Assembly: GCA_025352565.1 (NCBI GenBank)
Contig: JANXTF010000078.1
Location: forward strand, 1-53,951
DNA: 53,951 nt
Reading direction: 5' to 3'
DNA from: Rhodospirillales bacterium
GTDB lineage: Bacteria > Pseudomonadota > Alphaproteobacteria > Acetobacterales > Acetobacteraceae
Shown here: in pieces, positions 1 through 8,828 of the stretch
Position numbering within the stretch: the first letter of the stretch is position 1
Layout: every line of letters starts with the position of its first letter
Made by a program: the position numbers and the translations under genes
Notes under the pieces: model-generated
Told to the model about the DNA's origin: nothing
Database searches by the model: none
The model's input: only the letters and a program-made list of their open reading frames with translations

Positions 1-138
1 AGCCAGCTTGAACCGGAAAATCCAGAACCGGGCGCCGGTCTCGCGCACCAGCAGCCGCAACCCGTTGCCGTCCACATACTGGCCGGGAGCCGCCGTCTTG
101 ACCTTCGCCGCTGAGAGCCCCGCCGCCATCCGTGGCAT
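1..138 (-). CDS. P4-type tyrosine integrase, N-terminal fragment cut by the window edge
   Basis: The minus-strand frame starting with ATG at 136-138 gives 46 residues before the window ends. They match the N-terminal arm-binding domain (DUF4102 type) of P4-like tyrosine recombinases: an opening L-S-A-A-K-V segment, Y-V-D-G-N-G-L-R-L-L-V, then a W-I-F-R-F segment. These enzymes integrate and excise genomic islands at tRNA genes. The gene lies just after tRNA-Ser and reads away from it in the same direction, the usual arrangement at the edge of an integrated island. A GGGGAA-type ribosome site precedes the ATG. The catalytic domain lies outside the window, so intactness cannot be judged. The family call is firm because both sequence and context agree. 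Confidence 0.88.
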   Translation of the reverse strand, partial: MPRMAAGLSAAKVKTAAPGQYVDGNGLRLLVRETGARFWIFRFKLA

Positions 139-143
139 GGATC

Positions 144-178
144 GTTCCCCTGTCCGTCCCCTTCATAATAAGGGGAAC
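144..178 (-). promoter_or_regulatory. Alternative hairpins covering the integrase ribosome binding site
   Basis: Reading the minus strand, GTTCCCC (172-178) can pair with GGGGAAC (144-150), which is the likely Shine-Dalgarno region of the integrase. The same strand can instead pair CCCCTT (170-175) with AAGGGG (158-163) around a 6-base loop. The two foldings exclude each other, so the element could hide or release the ribosome site. The pairing is seen directly; a regulatory role is inferred. Confidence 0.4.
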
Positions 179-299
179 GGGCGTGAACGCAAGCGGGTTG
201 CGGCGAACGGGTCGGACGCCGTTGATCCGCTAATCACCTGTTCTGCAACCTAAAATTGACGACCATATCGACACTGGCGAACGGCTGCGTAAGGGGGAT

Positions 300-330
300 T
301 GGCGGAGGGAGTGGGATTCGAACCCACGGT
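300..330. other. Putative attachment site (3-prime end of tRNA-Ser)
   Basis: P4-type integrases recombine into the 3-prime end of tRNA genes and restore it with the incoming copy. The T-arm and acceptor end of tRNA-Ser(GGA) is the likely core, since an integrase gene starts 162 bases further on. The exact core and the partner copy cannot be defined because the other end of the element is outside the window. Confidence 0.45.
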
Positions 331-389
331 ACGCGTTAACGCACACACGCTTTCCAAGCGTGCGCCTTAAGCCACTCGGCCATCCCTCC
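300..389 (-). tRNA. tRNA-Ser (anticodon GGA)
   Basis: A complete class II tRNA of 90 bases lies on the minus strand. The acceptor stem pairs GGAGGGA (389-383) with TCCCTCC (310-304), followed by discriminator G and an encoded CCA (302-300). The anticodon loop reads TTGGAAA, giving anticodon GGA, which decodes serine UCC/UCU. A long variable arm (GTGTGCGTTAACGCGTAC region) and a T loop GGGTTCGAATCCC are visible. Its 3-prime end faces the integrase fragment, so it probably served as the attachment target of an integrated element. Confidence 0.97.
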
Positions 390-460
390 GGGCCGGCGGA
401 AAATACCCGAACATCGCGTGGGCGCAAGTCACGCGCGTGCTGCTTTAGCCGTTGCCGGCC

Positions 461-2266
461 TCAGGCATCCATTTTCAGGGCGGCAAGGAACGCGGATTGC
501 GGGATTTCGACCTTGCCAAATTGCCGCATCCGCTTCTTGCCTTCCTTTTGCTTGTCGAGCAGCTTGCGCTTGCGCGAGATATCGCCGCCGTAGCACTTGG
601 CGGTCACATCCTTCGACAACGCCCCGATCGTCTCGCGCGCGATCACCCGGCCGCCGATCGCGGCCTGGATGGCGATCTTGAACAACTGCTTGGGGATGAG
701 ATCCTTCAGCTTACCGCAGATGGAGCGTCCCCGCGCCTCGGCCGCATTGCGGTGGGCGATAAAGCTCAACGCGTCCACCGGGTCCTGGTTGACCAGGATG
801 GAGATGCGCACGAGGTCGCCCTCTTCGTAGTTATCCATCGCGTAGTCGAAGCTGGCGTAACCCCGGCTGATGGATTTCAGGCGGTCGTAGAAGTCGAACA
901 CCACCTCGTTCAGCGGCAGGCGATACACCGCCATCGCGCGCGTGCCGACATAGGTGAGGTCGACCTGCCGCCCGCGCCGCTCGTTGCACAAGGTCAGCAC
1001 CGGGCCGAGATAGTCGTCCGGCACCATGATGGTGGCCTTGATCCAGGGCTCGTCGATATGGTCGATCACGCTGCCGTCCGGCATGTCGGCGGGGTTGTGC
1101 AGTTCCGCCGTGACGCCGTTGGTGCGGGTGACGCGGTACACCACCGAGGGAGCCGTGGCGATCAGGTCAAGGTTGAACTCGCGGGTCAGGCGTTCCTGGA
1201 TGATCTCCAAGTGCAGCAGGCCGAGGAAGCCGCAGCGATAGCCGAAGCCCAATGCCGCCGAGCTTTCCGCCTCGAAATGGAAGCTGGCGTCGTTCAGGCG
1301 CAATTTGGCCAGGCTGTCGCGCAATTTCTCGAAATCGTCGGCATCGACCGGGAACAGGCCGCACCACACCACGGGGATGGACGGCTTGAACCCCGGCAGC
1401 GCCTTGGTGGCGGGACGGCGGTCGTCGGTGATGGTGTCGCCCACCGCCACGTCGGCGACCGTCTTGATGGCCGCCGTGATGTAGCCCATTTCGCCTGGCC
1501 CAAGATCGTCCACCTGGACCATGCCCGGCGTGAACACGCCGACCTGCTCGATCACGTGGGTCGAGCCCTGGGCCATCATGCGGACCTTTTGGCCCTTTTT
1601 CAGGCGGCCGTCCTTCACCCGGATGAGGATGACCACGCCGAGGTACTGGTCGTACCAGCTATCCACCACCAGGGCCGTCAGCGGCGCGTCGGCATCGCCC
1701 ACCGGCGGCGGCAGGCGCGTCACCAGCGCCTCCAGCACGCCCTCGATATTGATGCCGGTCTTGGCGCTGATCATCACCGCATCCGAGGCGTCGATGCCGA
1801 TCACGTCCTCGATCTGCTGCTTCACCCGCTCGGGTTCGGCGGCCGGCAGGTCGATCTTGTTCAGGATCGGCACGATCTCGTGGTTGGCCTCGATCGCCTG
1901 ATAGACGTTGGCCAGCGTCTGCGCCTCGACGCCCTGGCTGGCATCCACCACGAGGAGGGAGCCTTCGCAGGCGGCGAGGCTGCGGCTCACCTCGTAGGCG
2001 AAATCGACATGGCCGGGCGTGTCCATGAGGTTCAGCGTGTAGGTCAGCCCGTCATGCGCCTTGTAGGCGAGGCGCACGGTCTGTGCCTTGATGGTGATGC
2101 CGCGCTCCTTCTCCAACTCCATGCTGTCGAGCACCTGCGCCGTCATGTCGCGGGCGGAAATGGCGCCGGTAGACTGGATCAGCCGATCGGCCAGGGTGGA
2201 TTTCCCGTGGTCGATATGGGCGATAATGGAGAAATTGCGGATCAGCGCGGTGGGCGTGTCGGTCAT
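461..2266 (-). CDS. lepA: Elongation factor 4 (LepA), membrane-associated translational GTPase
   Basis: The 601-residue product is the normal length for LepA/EF4, a ribosome-binding GTPase related to EF-G that acts on stalled or initiating ribosomes. G motifs are clear: A-H-I-D-H-G-K-S-T at about 16-24, D-T-P-G-H at 82-86 and N-K-I-D at 136-139. The LepA-specific C-terminal region follows, ending with the lysine-rich [14 protein letters not shown] segment. The ATG at 2264-2266 was chosen because family homology begins with I-R-N-F-S-I-I; the frame stays open upstream to 2674 but that part is the shadow of the divergent peptidase gene. Only 38 bases separate the two divergent starts. No clear terminator was found downstream. 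Confidence 0.97.
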   Translation of the reverse strand: MTDTPTALIRNFSIIAHIDHGKSTLADRLIQSTGAISARDMTAQVLDSMELEKERGITIKAQTVRLAYKAHDGLTYTLNLMDTPGHVDFAYEVSRSLAACEGSLLVVDASQGVEAQTLANVYQAIEANHEIVPILNKIDLPAAEPERVKQQIEDVIGIDASDAVMISAKTGINIEGVLEALVTRLPPPVGDADAPLTALVVDSWYDQYLGVVILIRVKDGRLKKGQKVRMMAQGSTHVIEQVGVFTPGMVQVDDLGPGEMGYITAAIKTVADVAVGDTITDDRRPATKALPGFKPSIPVVWCGLFPVDADDFEKLRDSLAKLRLNDASFHFEAESSAALGFGYRCGFLGLLHLEIIQERLTREFNLDLIATAPSVVYRVTRTNGVTAELHNPADMPDGSVIDHIDEPWIKATIMVPDDYLGPVLTLCNERRGRQVDLTYVGTRAMAVYRLPLNEVVFDFYDRLKSISRGYASFDYAMDNYEEGDLVRISILVNQDPVDALSFIAHRNAAEARGRSICGKLKDLIPKQLFKIAIQAAIGGRVIARETIGALSKDVTAKCYGGDISRKRKLLDKQKEGKKRMRQFGKVEIPQSAFLAALKMDA

Positions 2267-2304
2267 GCAGGGAAAGATAGGCCGAAAATGCGCGAAAGTC
2301 AGCC

Positions 2305-4290
2305 ATGACCACGAGACGCCTCGACCCGGCCAGCCATTCCTTCGCCTTCCGCCATGCCTCCGACGCCCGGATTTCGCCCGACGCCGCCGAAATCTGCTTC
2401 GTGCTGACCCGGCGGGACGTGACGACCGACCGCCGGGTGAACACGCTGATGCTGTCTCGCGACCGGAAAACCTGGCGCGAATGGCCCGGCAGCACCGGCG
2501 CATTCGGCCCCAGATGGTCCCCGGACGGCACCCGCATCGCCTATTTTCGCCGGAGCGGCGCGGAAACGGCGATCGTCGTTGCCACCGTGGCGAGCACGAC
2601 CGAGCAGGTGCTGGTGACGGCCCGCGCATCGGTCCGCGACCTGGCCTGGTCGCCGGACGGGACGCATCTCGCATGGCAGGCGCATGTCGACGCGGCCGCG
2701 CCGGACTGGCTCGCCATTCCGCGCGCGCCGGACGGGGCCGAGTGGGCGCCGCCTTTCGCCGTCACGGAACGGCTGCTGTGGCGGCACGATTCGGTCGGAG
2801 ACCTCGCGGATGGCGGCTTCCAGATCATGGTGGCCCCGGCCGATGCCGGCGCCAAGCCGCGCCCGATCACGGAAGGCATCTGGTCCAGCGGCTTCGTGCG
2901 CCCGGCCGACCTGACCTGGACCGGGGACGGCTCCGAGGTGCTGCTCGCCGCGACCCGGCGGCCAGACTGGGACCATGCCCAGGACGAGCGCGACATCTAT
3001 GCGGTGCGCGTGGCCGATGGCGCGGTTCGCCGCCTCACCGAGCGTCCCGGCCAGCAGGCCGCGATCGCGCTTTCGCCGGACGGCGCGCGCATCGCCTTCA
3101 CCGGCGTGGCCCCGCTGGGGCGCAGCGCCGAACGCCGGATCGCCTTCACGATGGAAGCCGCCGGCGGAGAACCGCGCGAGGTCCTGCCGGCGCTGGACCG
3201 CAGCATCGAGAGCCTCGCCTGGCATGGCGACGGGCGGACGCTGTTCGTGGCCTACGACGAAACCGGCGGCCGCGTGCTGGCCCGCGTCGATCCGGACGGC
3301 ACGCTGACGCCGCTGGTGCGCGACGTCACCGGCCCCGGCATCGAGATGCCCTATGCCAATGGCGGCTTCTCGGCCGCCAGGGACGGCACGCTCGCCTATG
3401 TCCGCGCCTCCGCCACGCTGCCGTCGGAGGTCGCGGTGGTGCGCCCCGATGGCGGCGTCGAGACGCTGACCGCGCTCAACGCGGATTTGGCGGCGGAGGT
3501 GGGCGGCTTCGCCCCCAGCCTCATGCAGTGGTTCGCGATGCCGGAAGGCCACCAGGTGCAGGCCTGGCTGATGTTGCCCAAGGCGGCGGCGCACGGCCCG
3601 GTCCCGCTCGTCCTGGAGATCCATGGCGGCCCGTTCGCCAGCTTCGGCGACCGCTTCTCGATCAAGCATCAGATGCTGGCCGCCGCCGGCTACGCCGTGC
3701 TCGCGGTCAACCCGCGCGGCTCCACCGGCTATGGCGAGGGGTTCCTGCAGGCCCTGCACGACCGCTATCCCGGCCCCGATTGGGACGATTTGATGCATGT
3801 GCTCGATGCCGTGGCCGAACGCCCGGACATCGACCCGGAAAACCTGTTCGTGGCCGGCGTCAGCGGCGGCGGCACCCTCACGCTCTGGAGCGTCGGGCAC
3901 ACCGACCGCTTCCGCGCCGCCGTTGCCATCAAGCCGGTGGTGGCCTGGGAAAGCTGGGTGCTCAGCGCCGATATCGGCCCGTCCGTGGGGCGCACCTGGA
4001 TGGGCGGGGACATGCCCTGGGAGGCGGCGGAGAAATACCGTGCCCGCTCCCCGCTCACGCATCTGCACCGCGCCACCACGCCCACGATGGTGATGGCCGG
4101 AGAGACGGACAGCCGGACGCCTGCCAGCGAGGCGTTGCAGGCCTACACGGCGCTGAAGCTTGCGGGCGTGGCAACGGCCTACGCCCGTGGCCCCGACGTG
4201 TCGCACAGCTCGGCGGTCTATCGGCCTTCGCATTTCGCGAGCGAGGTCATCTGCCAGCTGGCCTGGTTCGAGCGGTTCCGCGCGCGCTGA
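2305..4290 (+). CDS. S9 family peptidase (prolyl oligopeptidase/acylaminoacyl-peptidase type)
   Basis: The 661-residue protein has an N-terminal beta-propeller made of TolB/WD40-like repeats (for example W-S-P-D-G-T at two places, and S-P-D-G-A-R-I-A-F). A C-terminal alpha/beta hydrolase domain begins around residue 395. The catalytic triad can be placed: Ser520 in G-V-S-G-G, Asp602 in G-E-T-D-S-R-T-P and His634 in D-V-S-H-S. H-G-G-P near residue 440 would form the oxyanion region. There is no signal peptide, so it is probably a cytosolic peptidase that trims short or acylated peptides. Substrate specificity cannot be read from the sequence. The start ATG follows the divergent lepA start closely. 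Confidence 0.93.
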   Translation: MTTRRLDPASHSFAFRHASDARISPDAAEICFVLTRRDVTTDRRVNTLMLSRDRKTWREWPGSTGAFGPRWSPDGTRIAYFRRSGAETAIVVATVASTTEQVLVTARASVRDLAWSPDGTHLAWQAHVDAAAPDWLAIPRAPDGAEWAPPFAVTERLLWRHDSVGDLADGGFQIMVAPADAGAKPRPITEGIWSSGFVRPADLTWTGDGSEVLLAATRRPDWDHAQDERDIYAVRVADGAVRRLTERPGQQAAIALSPDGARIAFTGVAPLGRSAERRIAFTMEAAGGEPREVLPALDRSIESLAWHGDGRTLFVAYDETGGRVLARVDPDGTLTPLVRDVTGPGIEMPYANGGFSAARDGTLAYVRASATLPSEVAVVRPDGGVETLTALNADLAAEVGGFAPSLMQWFAMPEGHQVQAWLMLPKAAAHGPVPLVLEIHGGPFASFGDRFSIKHQMLAAAGYAVLAVNPRGSTGYGEGFLQALHDRYPGPDWDDLMHVLDAVAERPDIDPENLFVAGVSGGGTLTLWSVGHTDRFRAAVAIKPVVAWESWVLSADIGPSVGRTWMGGDMPWEAAEKYRARSPLTHLHRATTPTMVMAGETDSRTPASEALQAYTALKLAGVATAYARGPDVSHSSAVYRPSHFASEVICQLAWFERFRAR

Positions 4291-4292
4291 CC

Positions 4293-4346
4293 GGGTTGCC
4301 TTCCGCCAACGGCGGACTGGGTTGCGCCTTCCGCCAACGGCGGACT
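4293..4346 (+). repeat. Tandem pair of short palindromic repeats after the S9 peptidase gene
   Basis: Two tandem copies (4293-4318 and 4319-4346) of a unit opening GGGTTGC and ending ACT lie 2 bases after the peptidase stop; the second has a 2-base insertion. Each holds the hairpin CCGCC-AAC-GGCGG (4303-4315 and 4331-4343), and a third unit start follows. This looks like a REP-type extragenic palindrome that could protect or end the upstream transcript. There is no T tract, so a standard intrinsic terminator is not claimed. Confidence 0.7.
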
Positions 4347-4391
4347 GGGTTGCCCTTGTGGCCATGGGTGAAGGCGGGGTATCGCGCAGGG

Positions 4392-4661
4392 ATGAGCACA
4401 CCCTCGGCCGATAGCGTCTGCGATCCGGTTTGGAGCGAACCCTACCTCGAGACATGCTGCCGATCCGCGATGCACCGATTGGTGCAGGCGGCCGAGATCG
4501 GCCGCCCGCCCGGCCTGCTCGACGGCGCGTGCCTCGACCGCCTCGCCGGCGTGGATTTTGCGGCAAGACGGCCCGACGGGCGATTCGAGATCACGGAAGC
4601 GGGACGCGCCCGGCATCGGTCCGAGGTTCTGAAGCGGCCGATCACGCCAGGGCGGCGGTGA
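4392..4661 (+). CDS. Hypothetical protein, 89 residues
   Basis: An ATG at 4392 opens an 89-codon frame. The product starts M-S-T-P-S-A-D-S-V-C and contains R-P-D-G-R-F-E-I-T-E-A-G-R-A-R-H, which resembles the wing and last helix of small winged-helix proteins. This resemblance is weak and no function is assigned. It has three cysteines and no signal peptide or membrane segment. The gene ends 20 bases inside the convergent gene on the other strand. The ribosome site is weak (CAGGG). The frame is plausible by codon use, but a short gene in GC-rich DNA stays uncertain. Confidence 0.55.
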   Translation: MSTPSADSVCDPVWSEPYLETCCRSAMHRLVQAAEIGRPPGLLDGACLDRLAGVDFAARRPDGRFEITEAGRARHRSEVLKRPITPGRR

Positions 4662-4875
4662 GCACGCTTTCGGCGCAAGACGCCACGCACAGCATGCGTC
4701 CGCCATGGGGCGAGGAGACCATCATCATGTCGCCGCCGGTCAACATGTCCGACGCGGCATTGAAATAGCCGCTTTCGCCGATGTCGCCGAGGCGATCCCC
4801 GCTGGCCTTGTAGTGCCACAGGGTGAAGCCCTGCGCGTACGCCAGCACGGAGAGGTTGCGGAGGGTGAATGCCAT
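4642..4875 (-). CDS. Conserved hypothetical protein, 77 residues
   Basis: The frame begins with an ATG at 4873-4875 preceded by AAGGA at good spacing. The product starts M-A-F-T-L-R-N-L-S-V-L-A-Y-A-Q-G-F-T-L-W-H-Y-K and continues with G-Y-F-N-A-A-S-D-M-L-T-G-G-D. It has the look of a small conserved protein of unknown function found in Acetobacteraceae; that family memory could not be tested here. There is no signal peptide or transmembrane helix. The 3-prime ends of this gene and the plus-strand neighbour overlap by 20 bases. The AT-richer 166 bases upstream (4876-5041) probably carry its promoter. Confidence 0.75.
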   Translation of the reverse strand: MAFTLRNLSVLAYAQGFTLWHYKASGDRLGDIGESGYFNAASDMLTGGDMMMVSSPHGGRMLCVASCAESVLTAALA

Positions 4876-5041
4876 GGGGAGCCGTCCTTTTTTCGACAGA
4901 CAATGAAGCGAAGCCGCAACGTCGATCCGGCGGATACGAGAGGCGGTTGCCGGATACGCCGCAGCCGCCGGCAGAAAAGCATTAATGGAAAGAACACCTC
5001 GATGACAACGACTATTTTCCTATTTATCCGTCAATAATGGG

Positions 5042-5422
5042 TTAACGCACAATCCCTTTCGCCCGCAGCGGCGCGGTGAGCCGGGCGATCGCCTCCGTCC
5101 AAATCCGATGGTCGGCGGCCTCGCCCTCGTAGCGGCGATCCGGGGGCGTCTGCCGCTCTCCCCAGATACGCAGAATCCGCGCGTGGGACACGTCGATACG
5201 CCGGTGGCGATAGAGCTGGTCCAAACACCGAACGACGTCGTCGGGATCGAAGGAACGAGCGATTTTCGTGCCCTGTCGGCTGGCGCCGCTCCGCCGTGCC
5301 GCCAGCGCCGCCATGGTCCAAAACCAAGCTTCCTCGGCGGTGCGGAATCCCGCTGCGCCATCTCGGTTTCCGGGTCGGACGACGGGAGGCGGCGTGGCTT
5401 GCGGCATGACGACAAGGTGCAT
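5042..5422 (-). CDS. Conserved hypothetical alphaproteobacterial protein, 126 residues
   Basis: The product has a Trp- and Arg-rich core: E-E-A-W-F-W-T-M-A-A-L-A-A-R-R, then D-D-V-V-R-C-L-D-Q-L-Y-R-H-R-R-I, then H-A-R-I-L-R-I-W-G-E-R, and ends R-A-K-G-I-V-R. This pattern recalls a family of unknown function common in Rhodospirillales genomes. No catalytic motif, signal peptide or membrane segment is visible. It may be a small helical DNA- or RNA-associated protein, but that is a guess from its basic, helical character. The ATG at 5420-5422 was used; an internal ATG five codons later is possible. Confidence 0.78.
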   Translation of the reverse strand: MHLVVMPQATPPPVVRPGNRDGAAGFRTAEEAWFWTMAALAARRSGASRQGTKIARSFDPDDVVRCLDQLYRHRRIDVSHARILRIWGERQTPPDRRYEGEAADHRIWTEAIARLTAPLRAKGIVR

Positions 5423-5852
5423 TTTCTGTTGCCTTCCGAGCCATTGGACGAACTGCAGCTAAGCCTGAAATATCGTCCGTCACAAGATGAATTAGGCTGA
5501 AGTTCCTATGGTTGCTTCGATGAAGCGGGCGGGCGAAGGATGCGGGCTTATGGTCCCGGTATGTCCGATCGTTTCATGGTTCGATGTCGCCTGGGCCGGT
5601 CGAGCGAAGGCGGGTCGAGAGGCCGGTCTTCGGGGCCACCTTTTTCTGTGCTTCCCCCTCCCCACAAAGGGGGAGGGGGAAGCAAGGGCGTGCCGCCTGA
5701 AATCGTTCACCGGGTCCCCTGGGAAGCCAGCGCGTGCCGCACCGCACCACTTCCGACCCTGATGGAGAGGCCAGAATAACCGCCGCTCACCCGCCGTGCG
5801 GTCTCTCATCGCCGCTGCGATGGGGATGCCGCGCGGGGCATGGTTCCGCCCC
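5423..5852. other. 430-bp gene-free stretch
   Basis: No convincing gene was found here. Open frames exist on both strands but lack family-like sequence or ribosome sites. The only clear structure is the perfect 14-bp inverted repeat at 5650-5683. The part nearest 5423 may contain the promoter of the 126-residue gene; the part nearest 5852 would be downstream of tyrC. Confidence 0.6.
5650..5683. repeat. Perfect 14-bp inverted repeat (dispersed-type palindrome)
   Basis: GCTTCCCCCTCCCC (5650-5663) is followed by the loop ACAAAG and its exact reverse complement (5670-5683). Similar CCCTCCCC-ACAAAG-GGGGAGGG palindromes are frequent between genes in many alphaproteobacteria. A T run sits on the wrong side for a terminator on the plus strand, and an A run follows it on the minus strand, so it is called a repeat rather than a terminator. 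Confidence 0.8.
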
Positions 5853-6740
5853 TCATGCCTGCTTCAGCTCGATCAGGCTCTGCCGTATCTTGCGTCCGCG
5901 CAGAATCTTGTCCTCGATGTAGCTGCCGTCGCCCCAGCGCACCGCGCGCGCCATCGCCTGCGCGTCCTCGGTGAAGCGCGCCAGCATCTCCAGCAGCGCC
6001 TCGCGGTTGTTGAGGAACACGTCGCGCCACATCACCGGGTCCGAGGCGGCGATCCGGGTGAAGTCGCGGAAGCCGGAGGCGGCGAATTTGAGCACCTGCT
6101 GGCGGCTTTCGTCGGCGAGGTCGTCCGCGGTGCCGCAGATGGTGAAGGCCAGCAGGTGCGGCAGGTGGCTCACGATGGCCAGCACGCGGTCGTGGTGGGC
6201 GGGCTCCATGGTCTCGATCAGCGAGCCGCAGCGGCGCCACAATTCGGCGACCTTCCCGACCGCCGCCTCATCCGTGCCGGGCGGCGGGGTCAGCAGGCAC
6301 CAGCGGCCCTCGAACAGCGTGCTGAAGCCGGCGTCCGGGCCGGAATACTCGGTGCCCGCCACGGGGTGCGCGGGCACGAAATGCACGCCGTCGGGCACCA
6401 GCGGGCCGAGGTCGCGGATCACCGACTGCTTGGTCGAGCCGACATCGGTGAGGATGGCGCCCGGCGCCAGATGCGGCGCGATGGCGGCGGCGAGTTCGGC
6501 GTAGGCGCCCACCGGGGCGCACAGCATGACGCAATCGGCCCCGGCCACGGCGCGCGCGGGGTCGAGTTCCACCCGGTCGACGATGCCGAGATGGACCACG
6601 CGATCCAGCGTCTTTTGCGTGCGGGCGTTGGCGACCACCTCGCGGGCGATGTGGCCGTGCTCGCGGGCGATGCGGGCGACCGAACTGCCGATCAGACCGA
6701 TGCCGAGGAGGGCGAGGCGTTCGAACAGCGGTTCAGGCAT
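5853..6740 (-). CDS. tyrC: Prephenate/arogenate (cyclohexadienyl) dehydrogenase
   Basis: The 295-residue protein is a TyrA-family NAD(P)-dependent dehydrogenase that converts prephenate or arogenate on the way to tyrosine. The nucleotide-binding G-I-G-L-I-G lies at residues 13-18. Family motifs V-G-S-T-K and [10 protein letters not shown] follow, and S-H-L-P-H-L-L-A-F opens the C-terminal dimer domain. The length fits the short cyclohexadienyl dehydrogenase form without a chorismate mutase or ACT domain. Its start overlaps the end of hisC by 8 bases. The order chorismate mutase, hisC, tyrC supports a role in aromatic amino-acid synthesis; the choice between prephenate and arogenate as substrate is open. 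Confidence 0.93.
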   Translation of the reverse strand: MPEPLFERLALLGIGLIGSSVARIAREHGHIAREVVANARTQKTLDRVVHLGIVDRVELDPARAVAGADCVMLCAPVGAYAELAAAIAPHLAPGAILTDVGSTKQSVIRDLGPLVPDGVHFVPAHPVAGTEYSGPDAGFSTLFEGRWCLLTPPPGTDEAAVGKVAELWRRCGSLIETMEPAHHDRVLAIVSHLPHLLAFTICGTADDLADESRQQVLKFAASGFRDFTRIAASDPVMWRDVFLNNREALLEMLARFTEDAQAMARAVRWGDGSYIEDKILRGRKIRQSLIELKQA

Positions 6741-7845
6741 CGTTCGCGGCGACGTTGTGCTGCTGGTCCATGAAGGTGGTGAGCGCGTCGGCGACCAGCG
6801 TGCATTCCTCGGCGGTGCCGATGGTGATGCGCAGGCAGTGCGGCAGGCCGTAGCCGGCGACGGCGCGCACGATGAGGCCGCGCGATTTCAGGAAGGCGTC
6901 GGCGGCCGCGGCACGGGCGGGCGTGTCGAAATCGGCGAGGAAGAAATTGCCGTGGCTGGGATGGACGCCGATGCCGGCCGCCTCCAGGGCCGCGCCCAGC
7001 CGGCCGCGCCACTCGGTGTTGTGGGCGCGGGATTTCTCGATCCAGCCGGGTTCGGCCAGGGCCGCCAGCGCCGCGGCCTGGGCCGCGAGGTTGACGTTGA
7101 ACACGCCGCGCACCCGGTTCAGCACGTCCACCACGGGCGCCGGCGCGTACGCCCAGCCGACCCGCATCCCGCCGAGGCCGAACACCTTGCTGAAGGTGCG
7201 GAGCATCACGGTGTTCTCACCCTGGTCCACCAGCCGGGCGCCGGCGTCGTAATCGGGGTCGTCCACGTATTCGGCGTAGGCGGCATCCAGCACCAGCAAC
7301 ACATGCCCAGGCAGGCCCGCGCGCAGGCGTTCGACCTCGGATTGCGGCAGCAGGGTGCCGGTGGGGTTGTTGGGATTGGCGAGGAACAGGAGGGTGGTGG
7401 CGTCGGTGACGGCCCCCAGCAGCGCGTCTACATTGACGGTCAGGTCGCGTTCCGGCACCTTCAGCACCCGGCTGCCGGCATAGGTGCCGGCGATCTGGTA
7501 CATGGTGAAGCCGTGCATGGACATGATGATGTCGGTGCCGGGGCCGCCGTAGCAGTGGCACAGATGGCCGATCAACTCGTCCGAGCCGGTGCCGCAGACG
7601 ATGCGCTCGGGGTCGAGGCCGAAGCGGGTGCCGATGGCGCGCCGCAGTTCGGACGAGCCGCCGTCAGGGTAGCGATGCTGCTCCGCCGCCACGGCGGCAT
7701 AGGCCGCCTGGGCGCGGGGCGGCGGGCCGAAGGCGCCCTCGTTGGAGGACAGTTTGATGACGCGGTTGACGCCCGCGATCTTGCCTTCGCCGGCGACATA
7801 GGCGTGGATCGCCATGATCTCGGGGCGGGGTTTCGGTCCGGTCAT
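6733..7845 (-). CDS. hisC: Histidinol-phosphate aminotransferase (may also act in aromatic synthesis)
   Basis: The 370-residue product is a class I/II PLP aminotransferase. The PLP lysine is Lys220 in [17 protein letters not shown] lies at 157-163, and D187 and Y190 sit in L-D-A-A-Y. It converts imidazole-acetol phosphate to histidinol phosphate. Because it is coupled to a chorismate mutase-type gene upstream (4-base ATGA overlap) and to tyrC downstream (8-base overlap), it may also aminate prephenate or phenylpyruvate, as HisC homologues in such clusters are known to do. No other his genes are in the window. Confidence 0.93.
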   Translation of the reverse strand: MTGPKPRPEIMAIHAYVAGEGKIAGVNRVIKLSSNEGAFGPPPRAQAAYAAVAAEQHRYPDGGSSELRRAIGTRFGLDPERIVCGTGSDELIGHLCHCYGGPGTDIIMSMHGFTMYQIAGTYAGSRVLKVPERDLTVNVDALLGAVTDATTLLFLANPNNPTGTLLPQSEVERLRAGLPGHVLLVLDAAYAEYVDDPDYDAGARLVDQGENTVMLRTFSKVFGLGGMRVGWAYAPAPVVDVLNRVRGVFNVNLAAQAAALAALAEPGWIEKSRAHNTEWRGRLGAALEAAGIGVHPSHGNFFLADFDTPARAAAADAFLKSRGLIVRAVAGYGLPHCLRITIGTAEECTLVADALTTFMDQQHNVAANDA

Positions 7846-8726
7846 GCGCCGTCTCCATCCAACGGAATAGCATAGGCGCCGACCACGACGGGCGGGCGCA
7901 AGGCCTCGGGCAGGCGGGCGAGCCGCGGATCGTCATCGGCCACCAGCCCCTCCACCTCGATCAGCGCATGGGCTGCCTGGGCGTGCGGATCGCGGCGCAG
8001 CAGCGTGTCGCGGGACGCGAGGCCGGCCGCGGCAAGAACGCCGGCGAGGCGCGCGCGGCTCATTTCCAGCGGCAGTTCGAGGCCGATCAGCGAGCGGTCA
8101 TGCCCGCTCGGGTCCGGCGCGATGGCGGTGACCACCAGGGCCTGGACCTGGGGCGTGCCGTCCGGGCGCGCGCTCCAGAACGGCAGGCGGGCGACCACAT
8201 GGATGCGCGGGTCGTCGCGGTGCAGCAGCGCGATCCACCAGGCGGCCGAAGCGGGCTCGTCCTCTGAGGGCATCGGCAGCACGGCCGCGGTGGCGCGGCC
8301 CTCGCTCACTTCGTTGATCGCCTGGGCGGGGCTGCGATGCACCCGCAGCGGCGTGAGCGCGCCGAAATGCTCGCGGGCGCATTGCACGACCTGGTTGGCC
8401 GGATCGGTCTCGCACACCGCGATCATCAGCGGGCCTTGAAGCGCGGTGCTGGCACAGATCAGTTCGCGCCAGATGCGGACGATGGCGCGGCGCGGCAGCT
8501 TGCCGCGATGGCGCGCCAGCAGCCGGCGCATGATCGACGCCTCGCGGCCGGCGCGCAGCGCCACCCGGCCCTTCCCGCCAAGAAGCCCCACCTGCTCCAC
8601 CACCTCGGCCCGGCGCATCAGCGTGTCGTGGATGGCATCGTCGATCCGGTCCAGCTCCGCGCGCAGGGTGGCGAGCGTGGCGGCGGGCGGCGCGGCAAGA
8701 TCGGCGAAAGGCGGGCTGCTCTGCAT
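7842..8726 (-). CDS. Chorismate mutase fused to a degenerate prephenate dehydratase/ACT-like region
   Basis: The 294-residue protein opens with an AroQ-type chorismate mutase domain (about residues 18-97; [16 protein letters not shown] and [14 protein letters not shown]). The following 100 residues align by eye with the periplasmic-binding fold of prephenate dehydratase, and the C-terminal part (around 195-270) looks like an ACT domain. However, the Thr-Arg-Phe catalytic motif of prephenate dehydratase is not visible: the corresponding stretch reads T-P-Q-V-Q-A-L-V-V. The protein probably makes prephenate, but the dehydratase step is doubtful. The ATG at 8726 has GAGAG upstream. It heads the hisC-tyrC operon and diverges from metX. 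Confidence 0.85.
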   Translation of the reverse strand: MQSSPPFADLAAPPAATLATLRAELDRIDDAIHDTLMRRAEVVEQVGLLGGKGRVALRAGREASIMRRLLARHRGKLPRRAIVRIWRELICASTALQGPLMIAVCETDPANQVVQCAREHFGALTPLRVHRSPAQAINEVSEGRATAAVLPMPSEDEPASAAWWIALLHRDDPRIHVVARLPFWSARPDGTPQVQALVVTAIAPDPSGHDRSLIGLELPLEMSRARLAGVLAAAGLASRDTLLRRDPHAQAAHALIEVEGLVADDDPRLARLPEALRPPVVVGAYAIPLDGDGA

Positions 8727-8828
8727 CGGTTGTTCTCTCGGGAGTGCTGCAATAGCGGATGCATCCGGCGATGCAAACAACCTCTCAGGTTGCGATGCGG
8801 GCCCGCGCGGGACATATGGTGCGGCACG
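8727..8828 (+). promoter_or_regulatory. Dyad-rich divergent leader between the chorismate mutase gene and metX
   Basis: These 102 bases hold three clean hairpins: GCATC-CGGC-GATGC (8761-8774), CAACCT-CTC-AGGTTG (8778-8792) and the self-complementary CCCGCGCGGG (8802-8811) just before the metX start. GGTTGTT (8728-8734) can also pair with AACAACC (8776-8782), in competition with the second hairpin. The region must hold both promoters. No known riboswitch could be matched, so an RNA-level control of metX is only suggested. Confidence 0.4.

Noticed and set aside
5650-5683. The strong hairpin as an intrinsic terminator of tyrC or the 126-residue gene.
   Set aside because: No T tract follows the stem on the strand that would need it; the T run lies on the opposite side.
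8782-8789. CTCTCAGG upstream of metX resembles the 3-prime conserved part of the glycine riboswitch.
   Set aside because: The rest of the aptamer (GGAGAG segment and CGCCGAAGG core) is absent and metX is not a glycine gene; the bases are explained by the CAACCT-CTC-AGGTTG hairpin.
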